A stretch of 64,000 bases of DNA from Paenisporosarcina sp. OV554 (lineage in GTDB: Bacteria; Bacillota; Bacilli; Bacillales_A; Planococcaceae). The stretch's first letter is position 1. Every line of letters begins with the position of its first letter. The position numbers and the translations under genes were made by a program. The notes beneath the pieces were generated by a model that ran no database searches, was not told the origin of the DNA, and saw only the letters and a program-made list of their open reading frames with translations. The stretch lies in the NCBI RefSeq assembly GCF_003058165.1, contig NZ_QBUC01000010.1, positions 62,001-126,000 on the forward strand, in the 5' to 3' direction. Positions 17,693 through 27,847 of this stretch are shown here, piece after piece.

Positions 17693-19888
17693 TCAATTCG
17701 TCATGCGTTGTACTGAATAAATTTCTGGAATTTGTTTTATACGTTCTACCACTTTATGTAAGTGGGCAATATTAGTAATCATCACGGTCATATGAATAGT
17801 TGCAATTTTATCTCGATCGGCTTTTCCACTAACTGCGGAAATATTCGTTTTGGTTTCACTGACCACTTGCATCACTTCATTAAGCAATCCAGCACGATCA
17901 AATGCTTGAATTTCAATATCGACTTGATACTCTTTACGAATCGGCGTGATATGACTCCCCCACTCAACGTCGATAATGCGTTCGTTGACATCTGAGTCTT
18001 GAACATTAGGACAATCTTCTCTATGAACTGAAACGCCGCGACCTTTCGTAATAAAACCGACGATTTCGTCACCTGGAACCGGACTACAACATCTCGATAA
18101 ACGAATAAGTAGGTTTTCGATGCCTTTAACGATTACACCTGATTCTGTCGCCTTTTTAGTGGTCGGTGCATTCATTTCTTTAGTGATTTTTTCCAATGCT
18201 TCTTCATGGTCACGAATTTTTCGCATTTTTTCTGCTAATCGGTTCACGACTTGTTGTGCGGTAATGCCGCTGAATCCTACAGCCGCATACATATCTTCTT
18301 CGCTTGTAAAATTGAATTTTTCACAAACACGTTTGATGTTTTCATTAACTAACACTTCTTTTACATCAAACTCTTGAGATTTAATTTCTTTTTCGATCAT
18401 TTCACGACCTTTATGGACGTTGTCTTCACGAAGTTGCTTTTTAAAGAATTGCTTAATTTTATTTTTCGCTTGCGATGATTGGGCAATTTTCAACCAATCT
18501 CGACTTGGACCAAACGATTGTTTTGAAGTTAATATTTCAACAATATCGCCTGTCTTTAGTTTGGTATCTAAAGGAACCATTTTCCCGTTTACTTTTGAGC
18601 CAATGGTTTTATTGCCAATTTCAGAGTGAACTCGATAGGCAAAATCGATAGGAACTGATCCTGCTGGCAGTTCCATGACATCTCCTTTCGGAGAAAAAAC
18701 ATAGACCATATCAGAAAATAAATCGAATTTTAATGACTCCATAAACTCTTCTGCATTGGAAGACTCATTTTGATACTCCAATATTTCTCTGAACCACGTG
18801 AGCTTTGAATCAACCGATTTATTAGAAGACTCTACTGTTTTGCCTTCTTTATAAGCCCAATGTGCAGCAACACCAAACTCTGCAATTTTGTGCATTTCTT
18901 CTGTTCGAATTTGCACTTCTAAAGGATCACCTTGTGGACCAATTACAGTAGTATGAAGTGCTTGATACAGGTTTTGTTTTGGCATAGCGATATAGTCTTT
19001 GAAACGACCAGGCATTGGCTTCCACAGCGTATGGATAATCCCGAGTACAGCGTAACAATCTTTGATACTTTCAACAGTAATTCGCACTGCCAATAAATCA
19101 TAAATTTCATTAAACTGTTTGTTTTGGACATTCATTTTTTTATAAATGCTGTAAATATGTTTAGGACGACCAAATAGATCTGCATCAATTTCAACTTCTT
19201 CTAGCTCAGTTTTAATATTGGTCATTACGTTATTTAAATACTCTTCTCGCTCATTTCGTTTACGTTTCATTAAATTCACAATACGGTAATACTGTTGTGG
19301 ATTTAAATAACGCAATGAAATGTCCTCTAGTTCCCATTTAATTGTGGAAATGCCTAGTCGATGTGCAAGTGGCGCAAATATCTCAAGCGTTTCACCTGCT
19401 TTGAGTCGTTGTTTTTCAACTGGTTGAAATTTCAATGTACGCATATTGTGGAGACGGTCAGCTAATTTAATTAAAATTACGCGAATGTCTTGTGCCATAG
19501 CAACAAACATTTTACGGTGGTTTTCCGCTTGTTGTTCTTCTTTCGACATAAAATTAATTTTACTTAACTTAGTAACGCCTTCTACTAGCATAGCTACTTC
19601 TTCACTGAATTCTCGAACGATGTCTTCTCTATGGATGTCAGTATCTTCTACGACATCATGTAAAAACCCTGCAGCAACTGTTGCAGGATCCATTTGTAGT
19701 TGTGCTAAAATCCCCGCTACTTGGATCGGGTGAATGATATAAGGCTCTCCCGATTTTCTGAATTGTTCTCGGTGAGCGTACTCTGCCATTTCATACGATT
19801 TTTTGACAAAATTAACGTTTTTGTCATTCATGTACGTCGCGACAATTGCGAATACTTCTTCAGCTGTAAATACTTGGTCTTTCGCCAT
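17693..19888 (-). CDS. relA: bifunctional (p)ppGpp synthetase/hydrolase RelA (Rel)
   Basis: 731 residues with the full long-Rel layout. The hydrolase HD domain is intact ([12 protein letters not shown] and [11 protein letters not shown], residues about 50-83); the synthetase contains [20 protein letters not shown] (about 299-318); a TGS domain ([20 protein letters not shown], about 393-412), a conserved-cysteine region ([13 protein letters not shown]) and a C-terminal ACT domain follow. It makes and degrades the stringent alarmone at the ribosome. An ATG preceded by a weak site is used. Confidence 0.97.
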   Translation of the reverse strand: MAKDQVFTAEEVFAIVATYMNDKNVNFVKKSYEMAEYAHREQFRKSGEPYIIHPIQVAGILAQLQMDPATVAAGFLHDVVEDTDIHREDIVREFSEEVAMLVEGVTKLSKINFMSKEEQQAENHRKMFVAMAQDIRVILIKLADRLHNMRTLKFQPVEKQRLKAGETLEIFAPLAHRLGISTIKWELEDISLRYLNPQQYYRIVNLMKRKRNEREEYLNNVMTNIKTELEEVEIDADLFGRPKHIYSIYKKMNVQNKQFNEIYDLLAVRITVESIKDCYAVLGIIHTLWKPMPGRFKDYIAMPKQNLYQALHTTVIGPQGDPLEVQIRTEEMHKIAEFGVAAHWAYKEGKTVESSNKSVDSKLTWFREILEYQNESSNAEEFMESLKFDLFSDMVYVFSPKGDVMELPAGSVPIDFAYRVHSEIGNKTIGSKVNGKMVPLDTKLKTGDIVEILTSKQSFGPSRDWLKIAQSSQAKNKIKQFFKKQLREDNVHKGREMIEKEIKSQEFDVKEVLVNENIKRVCEKFNFTSEEDMYAAVGFSGITAQQVVNRLAEKMRKIRDHEEALEKITKEMNAPTTKKATESGVIVKGIENLLIRLSRCCSPVPGDEIVGFITKGRGVSVHREDCPNVQDSDVNERIIDVEWGSHITPIRKEYQVDIEIQAFDRAGLLNEVMQVVSETKTNISAVSGKADRDKIATIHMTVMITNIAHLHKVVERIKQIPEIYSVQRMTN

Positions 19889-20181
19889 GTCGAATCACCA
19901 GACTCCATTCAATTTCGATAAATATATTTATTGTCTATTGTATAGCAGAAAAACACTTCTTGCACCCCAAATGATGAAAGATGATGAGTTTTCTTAGAAT
20001 GATTTGTGAATGTTTTTCATTATTTGCCATTTAAATAGAGTTTAATTGATTGATGTACCGGCATAATTAAAGCCACTTCACCAACTATCGTCATTCATTT
20101 CATTCACTTAATTTATGGAGATTTAAGCAAAATGGTACGGCTACCTTGGAAAGGATGCTCATATTAAACAATGTGATGAAT

Positions 20182-20560
20182 AAAGGTTTCCAGGGTGCTT
20201 TGGACGTCCTTCGCAACCTTACAACCTGGAAACAATCAGTGATGCTTGTTTTGTTTATGAAAGAATTGGAACTTTTTTTATTAAGAAAATGAAAAAATGT
20301 TTATTGCCCCTCTGAAGAATGAAGGTTTTCAGGTTGCTGCGGACGTCCTTCTTGCTGCACCTTGGTCTAACGAACAAAAAGGGATGGGCTTGTGACTGGT
20401 CACTTCGCCCATCCTCTTTATTTAGATCATCTTGCGGCTTTTGTACGTCCTTCACAACCTTACAATCTGGAAACAATCAGTGATGCTTGTTTTGGTTATG
20501 AAAGAATTGTTGCAATCTTTTAAGTTGATATTCGGCCGAAGATCCAATTTCGGCCTCTTA
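20182..20560 (+). repeat. interspersed repeat module, relA-apt gap
   Basis: The 930-bp gap upstream of relA holds no gene. It contains an internal duplication of about 66 bp (20204-20270 and 20445-20511, ACGTCCTTCGCAACCTTACA...), the hairpin GGATGGGCTTGTGAC...GCCCATCC at 20382-20414 and GATATTCGGCCGAAGATCCA near 20530. These blocks are shared with 1140-1500, 23995-24335 and, inverted, 61930-62195. Confidence 0.8.
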
Positions 20561-20647
20561 CTGCATCAATTATTTTTATTGTCATCACTACTGAAAGTGA
20601 CATTTACGTTATTGTTCCAATAAGTTAACTCGGCAATGAGACGTATT

Positions 20648-20713
20648 TGAGCGATAAATCTTCAGATTGAGCGATAAACCCCTCAAAATGAGTGATAAAT
20701 ATTTCACAATCGG
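20648..20713 (+). repeat. GAGCGATAAA tandem repeat
   Basis: Three units (TTGAGCGATAAATCTTCAGA, TTGAGCGATAAACCCCTCAA, ATGAGTGATAAATATTTCAC) in a row. The last part CTCAAAATGAGTGATAAATA recurs in reverse at 61813-61860. Confidence 0.8.
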
Positions 20714-20779
20714 TTCTTGCTATAAAAAAACGTTTCATTATCCAAGCTAACTAGTAATGAGATAATCATTATAAGAGCA

Positions 20780-20812
20780 TAAAAAAAGATGAACTTTTAA
20801 AGTTCACCTTTT
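20780..20812 (-). terminator. terminator of recJ-apt
   Basis: On the minus strand AAGGTGAACTTTAAAAGTTCATCTT forms a stem followed by seven T, just past the apt stop codon. Confidence 0.85.
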
Positions 20813-20817
20813 CCTAC

Positions 20818-21330
20818 TTAATATTGCATTAAAGTGCAGATGTCGTAGCCTTTTAATTTTTCGCGACCATCAAGATAAGTTAATTCGATTAGGAACGCAC
20901 AGCCTACAACTACTCCACCCATTTGCTCAATAAGTTTGATGGTTGCTTCTACTGTTCCGCCTGTTGCTAATAAGTCATCTATAATCAGAACACGTTGTCC
21001 CGGTTTAATCGCATCTTTGTGCATTGTTAATACGTTTGTACCGTACTCAAGGTCATACTCAGCACGAATAACTTCACGAGGTAATTTCCCTTCTTTACGG
21101 ACAGGTGCAAAGCCTTTAGCCATAGCATATGCCACTGGACAACCAATAATAAACCCACGAGCTTCAGGTCCTACAATCATATCTACATTCTTTTGTACTG
21201 CATATTTTACGATTTCATCTGTTGCGTATTTGTAAGCTTCCCCATTATCCATAATGGTTGAAATATCTTTGAAACGAATACCTGGTTTCGGCCAATCTTC
21301 AACTATTGTTACGTATTGCTTTAAATCCAT
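20818..21330 (-). CDS. apt: adenine phosphoribosyltransferase
   Basis: 170 residues; converts adenine and PRPP to AMP for salvage. The PRPP-binding motif is [17 protein letters not shown] (about 118-134), and [17 protein letters not shown] is the adenine-binding segment of APRTs. Its start codon lies inside the recJ 3' end (10-nt overlap in another frame), so the two are translationally coupled. recJ-apt-relA is the standard Bacillus order; here a repeat-filled gap separates apt from relA. Confidence 0.97.
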   Translation of the reverse strand: MDLKQYVTIVEDWPKPGIRFKDISTIMDNGEAYKYATDEIVKYAVQKNVDMIVGPEARGFIIGCPVAYAMAKGFAPVRKEGKLPREVIRAEYDLEYGTNVLTMHKDAIKPGQRVLIIDDLLATGGTVEATIKLIEQMGGVVVGCAFLIELTYLDGREKLKGYDICTLMQY

Positions 21331-23681
21331 TGTTGTTGCTCCTCCTCAGGAACGGTCTGCTCGGCTAAGCGTGTGTCAAACCATTGTCTTAATTCCATAT
21401 ATGGCGCATATAACAGCTTTTGTTCTAGCTGCATTTGCTGTTCTCGAGATTGATAGACCTTTGACTCCGTAAGATCTCGTTTTACACCAGCTTCTTGCAT
21501 GTCAATTCGTCCATTGTTTATTTTAACAAACCCAAGGTCAAAAAACACCTCTGTCATGAAAAATAATGTACTTGTGCTCCAACCTTTATGTTTGGCGAGT
21601 TCATTTACATGTTGTTGTAAATCAAAAGAAGGACGTTTAGCTAAAAAACCATAATACCATTTGAAATGGTCGCGACTTGGTATTCCTTCAAAATATGTCG
21701 GGTCAGATGCAAAGAAATGTGCGTAAATTCTTTTTGGTTGAATATGCGTCAATATCGCCTCAAGTATTTGTTCATCATGTGGAATATCAAGTAACACTAT
21801 ATATGGTTTTGGAGTAGGCAATGCTTGATCTTTTGAAATCAGAGTGATGTCTACCTTTAATAATGACTCGAAATGAATAACCGTTTTTTTATCAAATGCC
21901 AGATAGATTGTTTGATCTGCTTGGATCATTTGATTCCATCTGTTCACTTGTCGAATTCCTCGAATATCATACAGCTGCCAGTCATCTGTCTTGGCGTCTG
22001 TAATCATAAATTGGGGTTTCTTCCGGCCATTCCATTCATTGATTTGAAGATCCCCAATAAAGGATACAGCGACACCAGGGGTTAATTCATCCGCTAAATG
22101 ACCTTGGCTAAACCCTACAGCATCAAGTACTTGAGGACCATCGGAAAGTTCCATTTTCACATGGTTCTGGTTAGCCCCTATTTTTCTCATAGATGAAATA
22201 TTGACACGTTCGATACAGTACATCGGTTTAGGGAAATCCATGCCAAATGGTCCGAGTTTTTTTAATGATTCGATTGAAGCTAAATCAATTTCTTCTAAAC
22301 TAATCGAAATATCTATTTGTTGAATAGGTTGCAAATCTTCTTCAGTCAATTCTGCTTCTGCTTGCTCCTGTAAACGATGGCGTAGGTCTGCTACATTTTC
22401 AATAGCTAAAGTCATTCCAGCTGCCATTGGGTGTCCACCGAAATGTGGTAGAATATCACGGTTTTTTGCAAGCTCGTTGAATAAGTGAAATCCTTCAATA
22501 CTACGTGCTGACCCTTTAGCTATTCCTTTTTCAGTGTCAAGTCCTAAAACGATGGAAGGACGATAGTATTTTTCAACGAGTCTTGATGCGACAATCCCGA
22601 CTACTCCTGGATTCCAGCCTTCTTTTGCGACAATAATGACGTGTGGATCTTGCCCTACTTCTCCAGATTCAACCATCGCTATAGCCTCGTCCGTCATTTG
22701 ACTAACGATTCCTTGTCGTTCTTTATTATGTGAATCTAAAACTTTAGCAAGTGCCATTGCTTCCACTGAATCCGTTGATAAGAACAAATCAACACCTGGA
22801 GCTGCGTCTGCTAAACGGCCAAGAGCGTTGATTCGTGGCCCAAATAAAAAGCCTATTGTTTCTTCATCAATCTGGTTTTGTTCGGTTCCTGCAATCTGAC
22901 ATAATGCTTGAATGGCAGGTCGACTTGAAGATCGAAGTTGTTTAATTCCTTCTTGTACAAAATAACGATTTTCATCGTGCAGGGAAACTAAATCTGCAAC
23001 CGTTCCAATAGCAACAAGTTCTAATAACTGTTTTGGAATCTCGCCGCCGAGTAATGCGTGGGCAACTTTAAATGCTACCCCCACTCCAGCAAGTTCTCCA
23101 AAAGGATAACTACCTAAGGGATGTCTTGGGTGAATTATGGCATCAGCAGGCGGTAGAATTTCACCAGCTTCATGGTGATCAGTGACGATAACATCCATGC
23201 CAAGGTCTTTTGCCATTTGAATTTCATTAACACCTGAAATCCCATTATCAACTGTAATAATTAAGTTCACACCATCTTCAAATGCTTCTTTAAATAATCG
23301 TTCACTTGGTCCATAGCCATCTATAAAACGATTAGGAATGGCAAATGTAACATGCGCGTCTAATTGTTGAAGTGCAGTCATCATAACTGATGTACTCGTC
23401 ACGCCATCTGCATCATAATCTCCGTAAACTAAAATCAATTCTTCATTTGCAATTGCTTGTTTAATCCGTGCAACAGCTTTGTCCATGTCATGAAGTAAGA
23501 ATGGGTCATGCATAGAAGATTCATCCATTTGTAAAAAAGCTTTCGTCTTATTGACATCAAAAAAGCCTCGAGAGGCGAGAAGTTTAGCTGAAACTGCAGG
23601 TATATTTAATTCTTGCTGTAAATGTTGAACGATTTGGTCATCTGGATGTTCCATTCGCCATCTCTTTTTAGATTCAATCAT
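21321..23681 (-). CDS. recJ: single-stranded-DNA-specific exonuclease RecJ
   Basis: 786 residues, the long Firmicutes form. DHH-family metal motifs are visible: [14 protein letters not shown] (about 82-95), [17 protein letters not shown] (about 160-168). The DHHA1 domain contains [18 protein letters not shown] and [10 protein letters not shown]. RecJ degrades ssDNA 5'-3' in recombination and repair. The extra C-terminal 200 residues are typical of Bacillus RecJ. Confidence 0.97.
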   Translation of the reverse strand: MIESKKRWRMEHPDDQIVQHLQQELNIPAVSAKLLASRGFFDVNKTKAFLQMDESSMHDPFLLHDMDKAVARIKQAIANEELILVYGDYDADGVTSTSVMMTALQQLDAHVTFAIPNRFIDGYGPSERLFKEAFEDGVNLIITVDNGISGVNEIQMAKDLGMDVIVTDHHEAGEILPPADAIIHPRHPLGSYPFGELAGVGVAFKVAHALLGGEIPKQLLELVAIGTVADLVSLHDENRYFVQEGIKQLRSSSRPAIQALCQIAGTEQNQIDEETIGFLFGPRINALGRLADAAPGVDLFLSTDSVEAMALAKVLDSHNKERQGIVSQMTDEAIAMVESGEVGQDPHVIIVAKEGWNPGVVGIVASRLVEKYYRPSIVLGLDTEKGIAKGSARSIEGFHLFNELAKNRDILPHFGGHPMAAGMTLAIENVADLRHRLQEQAEAELTEEDLQPIQQIDISISLEEIDLASIESLKKLGPFGMDFPKPMYCIERVNISSMRKIGANQNHVKMELSDGPQVLDAVGFSQGHLADELTPGVAVSFIGDLQINEWNGRKKPQFMITDAKTDDWQLYDIRGIRQVNRWNQMIQADQTIYLAFDKKTVIHFESLLKVDITLISKDQALPTPKPYIVLLDIPHDEQILEAILTHIQPKRIYAHFFASDPTYFEGIPSRDHFKWYYGFLAKRPSFDLQQHVNELAKHKGWSTSTLFFMTEVFFDLGFVKINNGRIDMQEAGVKRDLTESKVYQSREQQMQLEQKLLYAPYMELRQWFDTRLAEQTVPEEEQQQWI

Positions 23682-23850
23682 TTTTATGTCACTTCCTCAT
23701 ACTATCCATTATACCTTATCTGTCTCCCTATGTAATTTACAGGAATAAAACTAAGTAATATTTTTGGTGGAAAAAATACGATTTCACTAAATAGAGTTAT
23801 ATTAATACCTAACAAAAAGAAATGCTGTTGAAATTTAAACAATCGAAAAA

Positions 23851-23956
23851 GTACATTTGCGCCTCACATACCGCAAGAGTGTGAAGCGTGAGACCCACAA
23901 CTATGCGGTTTCATACTTGTTGGCTCTTGCGGAACGTGCGGCTATCGTAAACGTAC
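23851..23956 (+). repeat. nested palindromic repeat element, copy C
   Basis: Starts GTACATTTGCGCC and ends in CGTAAACGTAC; carries ACCGCAAGAGTGTGAAGCGT and TTGGCTCTTGCGGAACGTGC arms that still pair although both differ from copy A (GCATGAGC versus GCAAGAGT), i.e. compensated changes. Confidence 0.8.
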
Positions 23957-23994
23957 GATAAACAACTGTATCGTTTAACAGACCCTTTATTTTC

Positions 23995-24335
23995 AAAACA
24001 TCTTATTAAAACTACAAACCGAAACCTTGATTCCATTCACTGTGGATGACAGGTTTCCAGTTCGCTCCGGACGTTTTTACCTGATGCACAATAATCTAGA
24101 GAATAAATAGTATGGGCTTGTGAATACGTCACTCGCACATCTCTCTTTTTGCAGATCATCCTGCGGTGGGTATTCATCCTTCGCTCCCTTGCAACCTGGA
24201 AGGACACAGTAATTTGGGTTTGCTTTACTACAGAATAGAAGGTTTCTTTAAGTAGATGTTCGCCCGAAGATGCTATTTCGGCCTCTTTCTGCTTTTTTAA
24301 ATTTTGCAAAGTTTAATAATGCTGTTGATATTGAA
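23995..24335 (+). repeat. interspersed repeat module between palindromes C and D
   Basis: Same order of blocks as 1140-1500: AACCGAAACCTTGATTCCAT, ACAATAATCTAGAGAATAAA, TGGGCTTGTGAATACGTCAC, TTGCAACCTGGAAGGACACA, ACAGAATAGAAGGTTTCTTT. The whole palindrome-module-palindrome unit of about 600-660 bp is thus present twice. The GGATGGGC hairpin is degraded in this copy. Confidence 0.8.
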
Positions 24336-24349
24336 GAACGTACAAAAGA

Positions 24350-24453
24350 GTACATTTGCGCCAAACGCCGCAAGAGCGTGAAACTTGAGACTCACAAGTA
24401 TGTGGTTTTCATACTTGTTGTCTCATGCGTGACGTGCGGCACCTCAAATGTAC
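24350..24453 (+). repeat. nested palindromic repeat element, copy D
   Basis: GTACATTTGCGCC start and CTCAAATGTAC end with CAAGTATGTGGTTTTCATACTTG in the middle. Outer arms are more diverged than in copies A and B. Confidence 0.75.
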
Positions 24454-24504
24454 GATAAGCAACCGTATAGTTCAACAGAGCCAAAAAGTTAAATCTTCTC
24501 AAAT

Positions 24505-24531
24505 AAAAAACACCCGTAATGGGTGTTTTTT
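24505..24531 (-). terminator. terminator of the lapA-like gene
   Basis: AAAAACACCCGTAATGGGTGTTTTT, symmetrical stem with T run on the minus strand, 7 bp after the stop codon. Confidence 0.85.
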
Positions 24532-24537
24532 AAACCT

Positions 24538-24912
24538 TTAAATGGTTGAACGAACATCACCCGAAGTATCATCAGGAATCTCATCTTTTAAATGAGTGTC
24601 TTGATATCTCACGGGTTCATTTTTGTTCAATGCGGATATTTCATTTTGTTGAGTTGCGATCAGGGATTCTTTAGCAGTGTTATCTTTTTCAAGATGCTTA
24701 ACCCGACGTTGCAATACGAATGAGCGGAAGATTGCTACTGAGCCACTAACTAGAGCGCCTAGTAAAGCAGAAACTAATATAACTAAAATTAGCGGCCACT
24801 GTGCAGTACCAAAGACGTAGTTAACTGGAACATCATCGACATTTACCACAGCAAAAATAGCTACAATTATGGCAAAAATAAGTGCGAGTAGTAAGGACCA
24901 TTGAAATTTCAT
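24538..24912 (-). CDS. LapA-domain (DUF1049) small membrane protein
   Basis: 124 residues from the ATG at 24912, which lies 7 nt after AAGGAGG; an upstream in-frame ATG would read through that ribosome site and is rejected. Two membrane segments (about 5-25 FQWSLLLALIFAIIVAIFAV and 38-62 WPLILVILVSALLGALVSGS) flank the VNVDDVPVNYVFG loop diagnostic of LapA-type proteins; a charged, probably coiled-coil tail (LQRRVKHLEKDN) follows. In Gram-negatives LapA acts with LapB on LPS enzyme turnover; the role in Firmicutes is unknown. Confidence 0.85.
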   Translation of the reverse strand: MKFQWSLLLALIFAIIVAIFAVVNVDDVPVNYVFGTAQWPLILVILVSALLGALVSGSVAIFRSFVLQRRVKHLEKDNTAKESLIATQQNEISALNKNEPVRYQDTHLKDEIPDDTSGDVRSTI

Positions 24913-24959
24913 TGGTATTCCTCCTTTTTCTAAATGATACATTTGTTACAGTATACGTA

Positions 24960-25002
24960 TAAAAAGGGAACAAAGTATAGTTTTCTATACCCTGTTCCCT
25001 TT
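24960..25002 (-). terminator. terminator of secDF
   Basis: AAAGGGAACA...TGTTCCCTTT stem with an inner TATAG/CTATA pairing, followed by T-rich sequence on the minus strand. Confidence 0.8.
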
Positions 25003-25015
25003 GATTTATAAACTT

Positions 25016-27295
25016 TTATACTACAGGCTCGTCAGAACCCCATTTTTTGCTGTTTTCGTCAGCTTCAACATCAATTGCTCCACGTTTTTTAAGTTCGCGT
25101 TTTTTCAGTACGAACCAAAGTTGTGCAGCGATGAAGATTGAAGAATACGTACCGGAAATTAAACCAATTAGTAATGCAAGTGAGAAGTTTTGAATTGATT
25201 CTGCACCGAATACTAATAATGCGACAACGACAAACACAACTGTTAAAACCGTGTTAACCGATCGTCCAAGAGTTTGACGAAGTGATTTGTTAACAATACT
25301 TGCAAGCTCTTCTTCAGTTTCGATTTTCTTAGATCGTTTCATATTTTCACGAATACGGTCAAACGTTACGATCGTATCATTTATCGAATAACCAACAATC
25401 GTTAGGATTGCAGCAATAAATGTAATATCGACTTCTAAACGGAAAACACTAAACACGGCAATCATAAAGAATGCATCATATAAAAGGGACACAATCGCTG
25501 CGATTCCCATTTTCCATTCAAAGCGGAATGCAGTGTAAATAATAATTCCGATTGATGCGAAAATCAACGCATACAATGCATTTTTCGCTAGTTCACGTCC
25601 GATTGTAGGAGAGACAGTGCTGATGTTTGGCGCTACACCATATTCCTTCTTAATCGTCGATTTCAGTCCGTTTATTTCTTCTTGAGAGAAATCTTCTGCA
25701 TATCGAATTACCCCAATTTCTTGTTTATCACCTGAAATGACAATGTCTTCAGAAGGGTGATCAATTGACTTTAAATAAGATGTGATTTCCTCTTTTGTCA
25801 AAGAATCTTCAGACAAGATTTCGACACGCGTACCACTTGTGAAATCAATGCCTAAATTCAAACGGAAAACCCCAAGTAAAATCATACCGAGCACAAGAAA
25901 AGCAATGGAAGCGGTAAAGAATTTATTACGGAATTTCACGAAATCAAAGCGATCAAACTTTGTTGGTAAATCTAGCGTACTGTAATTATCTTCAGCAGGA
26001 TGGATAGTTGATTTTTTCACACCAAACAACCATGGTTTGCCATCGAAGAATCCGCTATTGACTAGTAAACCAAGGAGTATTCTTGATCCCCAAACAGCTG
26101 TAAGGAAACTCACTAATATACTAATGATTAACGTCGTTGCGAATCCTTTTACTGAACTTGTCCCAAAATAGAATAATACGACTGAAGCTAATAATGAAGT
26201 AATGTGAGCATCAAAAATTGCAGAGAACGAATCTTTTGCACCATTTTGAAATGCTACTTTTATAGATTGTCCAATACGTAATTCTTCTTTAATTCGTTCC
26301 GCGGTAATAATGTTGGCATCAACTGCAATACCAATTCCTAGGACAATGGCTGCAATACCTGGCAAGGTAAGAACGCCATTGATTAACTCGAATACAAGTA
26401 AGTTTAAATATACAAATACACCTAGCGTAATAACTGCAACCAAACCAGGTAAACGATAGTAGAGAAGCATAAATAAAGAAACAAGGATGGTCCCAATAAC
26501 TCCGGCAAAAATCGTTGATTGAAGTGCTTTTTCACCGAACTGAGCACCAACAGATGTTGAATACGTTTCTATTAATTTAACAGGTAATGCACCAGCATTT
26601 AATACACCTGCTAAACTTTTCGTTTCTTCTACTGTAAAAGCACCGTTAATTTCAACACCAGTTGAATTAATTCGTTCATCAACAGTAGGGCTAGAGACAA
26701 ATTTAGGATTTGCTTTACTAGCTTCTTTAGCAAAAGAATCTACGCCTTCTTCAAAATCCAACCAAATAACTAATAAGTTCTTCCCGACTGGTTTTTGACT
26801 TATTTGCTGAGTCACATCTGCGAACTTTGAAGGGTCTTTTAGTGTAAGTGTAACTATTGGACGACCATTCGCGTCAAATGTATCTTTAGCTCCACCTTCT
26901 TTTAAATCGGAACCGTCTAACATTAAATTATCGTCAACATCGCGGAATGATAAATTCGCCTGCGTAGACAATAATTCTCGCGCTGATTCTTGATCTTCCA
27001 CACCAGCTAATTGAACACGAATGCGATTGCCGTCTTCAACTTGAATGTTCGGTTCGCTTACACCGAGTACGTTAATTCGGTTCAATAAAGCGGTAGAAGT
27101 ATCAGTTACCATTTTCTCCGTAACTTTTGGCCCATCTTTTTTAAGCGGTTCGACTTGGTATAATACTTCGAATCCACCTTGTAAATCCAATCCCAATTTG
27201 ATGTTGCTGACAACCGATTGTGCGGTTGTACCAATGGAAGCCGCAAATACTACGATAAGTAATAAAAATGCGATAATTCGGCCTCTTGTTTTCAT
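25016..27295 (-). CDS. secDF: protein translocase subunit SecDF (fused)
   Basis: 759 residues joining SecD and SecF in one chain, as in Bacillus. SecD half: GLDLQGGFEVLYQV after the first membrane segment, the large extracytoplasmic P1 domain, and the GIGIAVDANIITAERIKEE block in its membrane core. SecF half starts near residue 450 with RNKFFTASIAFLVLGMIL, NLGIDFTSGTRVEI and later GYSINDTIVTFDRIREN. It uses the proton gradient to pull secreted proteins through SecYEG. Twelve membrane segments are expected. The chain has an acidic tail. Confidence 0.97.
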   Translation of the reverse strand: MKTRGRIIAFLLLIVVFAASIGTTAQSVVSNIKLGLDLQGGFEVLYQVEPLKKDGPKVTEKMVTDTSTALLNRINVLGVSEPNIQVEDGNRIRVQLAGVEDQESARELLSTQANLSFRDVDDNLMLDGSDLKEGGAKDTFDANGRPIVTLTLKDPSKFADVTQQISQKPVGKNLLVIWLDFEEGVDSFAKEASKANPKFVSSPTVDERINSTGVEINGAFTVEETKSLAGVLNAGALPVKLIETYSTSVGAQFGEKALQSTIFAGVIGTILVSLFMLLYYRLPGLVAVITLGVFVYLNLLVFELINGVLTLPGIAAIVLGIGIAVDANIITAERIKEELRIGQSIKVAFQNGAKDSFSAIFDAHITSLLASVVLFYFGTSSVKGFATTLIISILVSFLTAVWGSRILLGLLVNSGFFDGKPWLFGVKKSTIHPAEDNYSTLDLPTKFDRFDFVKFRNKFFTASIAFLVLGMILLGVFRLNLGIDFTSGTRVEILSEDSLTKEEITSYLKSIDHPSEDIVISGDKQEIGVIRYAEDFSQEEINGLKSTIKKEYGVAPNISTVSPTIGRELAKNALYALIFASIGIIIYTAFRFEWKMGIAAIVSLLYDAFFMIAVFSVFRLEVDITFIAAILTIVGYSINDTIVTFDRIRENMKRSKKIETEEELASIVNKSLRQTLGRSVNTVLTVVFVVVALLVFGAESIQNFSLALLIGLISGTYSSIFIAAQLWFVLKKRELKKRGAIDVEADENSKKWGSDEPVV

Positions 27296-27401
27296 ATGTA
27301 TATTTCCTCCTCAAATTGTCAAATGATAGTAAAACACTACCATTCTCAAAAAACACAATTAAGATTATTATGAAACACGTAAGGCAATGTGTCAAATGGA
27401 C

Positions 27402-27752
27402 TTAAGATTCAGACGACTCTGGCAATACTGGTACTGGTTTAACAGATTTAACTGTAGGATTCAATAATGCTTGAAGGTTACCTTCATTTAGTTCTGAGAA
27501 CCAATTCGATGTTTTAAAGTCTTCTATTTGAGTGTGTGTCATAAACTGTGCAGGTGAAACGGCTAAAACGTCATTGACCATTTCAGATACTCGCATTTCC
27601 AGTATGTCTCGCTTCCGCCATTTTTTATTTATACAATAATGCCAAATATCCGCCTCTTTAATGGAATTGTAGTTATACAAGCGAAACTCGTGAATCTTAC
27701 TTTTCAATGCGGGCTGCACAAGTTGAAATAAATCTTCGTATTTAACACTCAT
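27402..27752 (-). CDS. comN: post-transcriptional regulator ComN (YrzD-like)
   Basis: 116 residues of the Post_transc_reg family: YEDLFQLVQPALKSKIHEFR, IWHYCINKKWRK and the C-terminal block LHEMVSDVLALSPAQFMTHT-like, seen as VSEMVNDVLAVSPAQFMTHT. In B. subtilis ComN promotes accumulation and localisation of comE mRNA at division sites and poles and sits next to secDF and spoVB, as here. No other competence gene adjoins. Assignment rests on family blocks plus synteny. Confidence 0.85.
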   Translation of the reverse strand: MSVKYEDLFQLVQPALKSKIHEFRLYNYNSIKEADIWHYCINKKWRKRDILEMRVSEMVNDVLAVSPAQFMTHTQIEDFKTSNWFSELNEGNLQALLNPTVKSVKPVPVLPESSES

Positions 27753-27847
27753 TTAAACACTTCCCTCTTCTATGGTATTAAACATCGTTATTTTCGCATA
27801 AGAATATTGTATACGAATTTGGGTGACTTGAGAAGGAAGTGGCAGAA

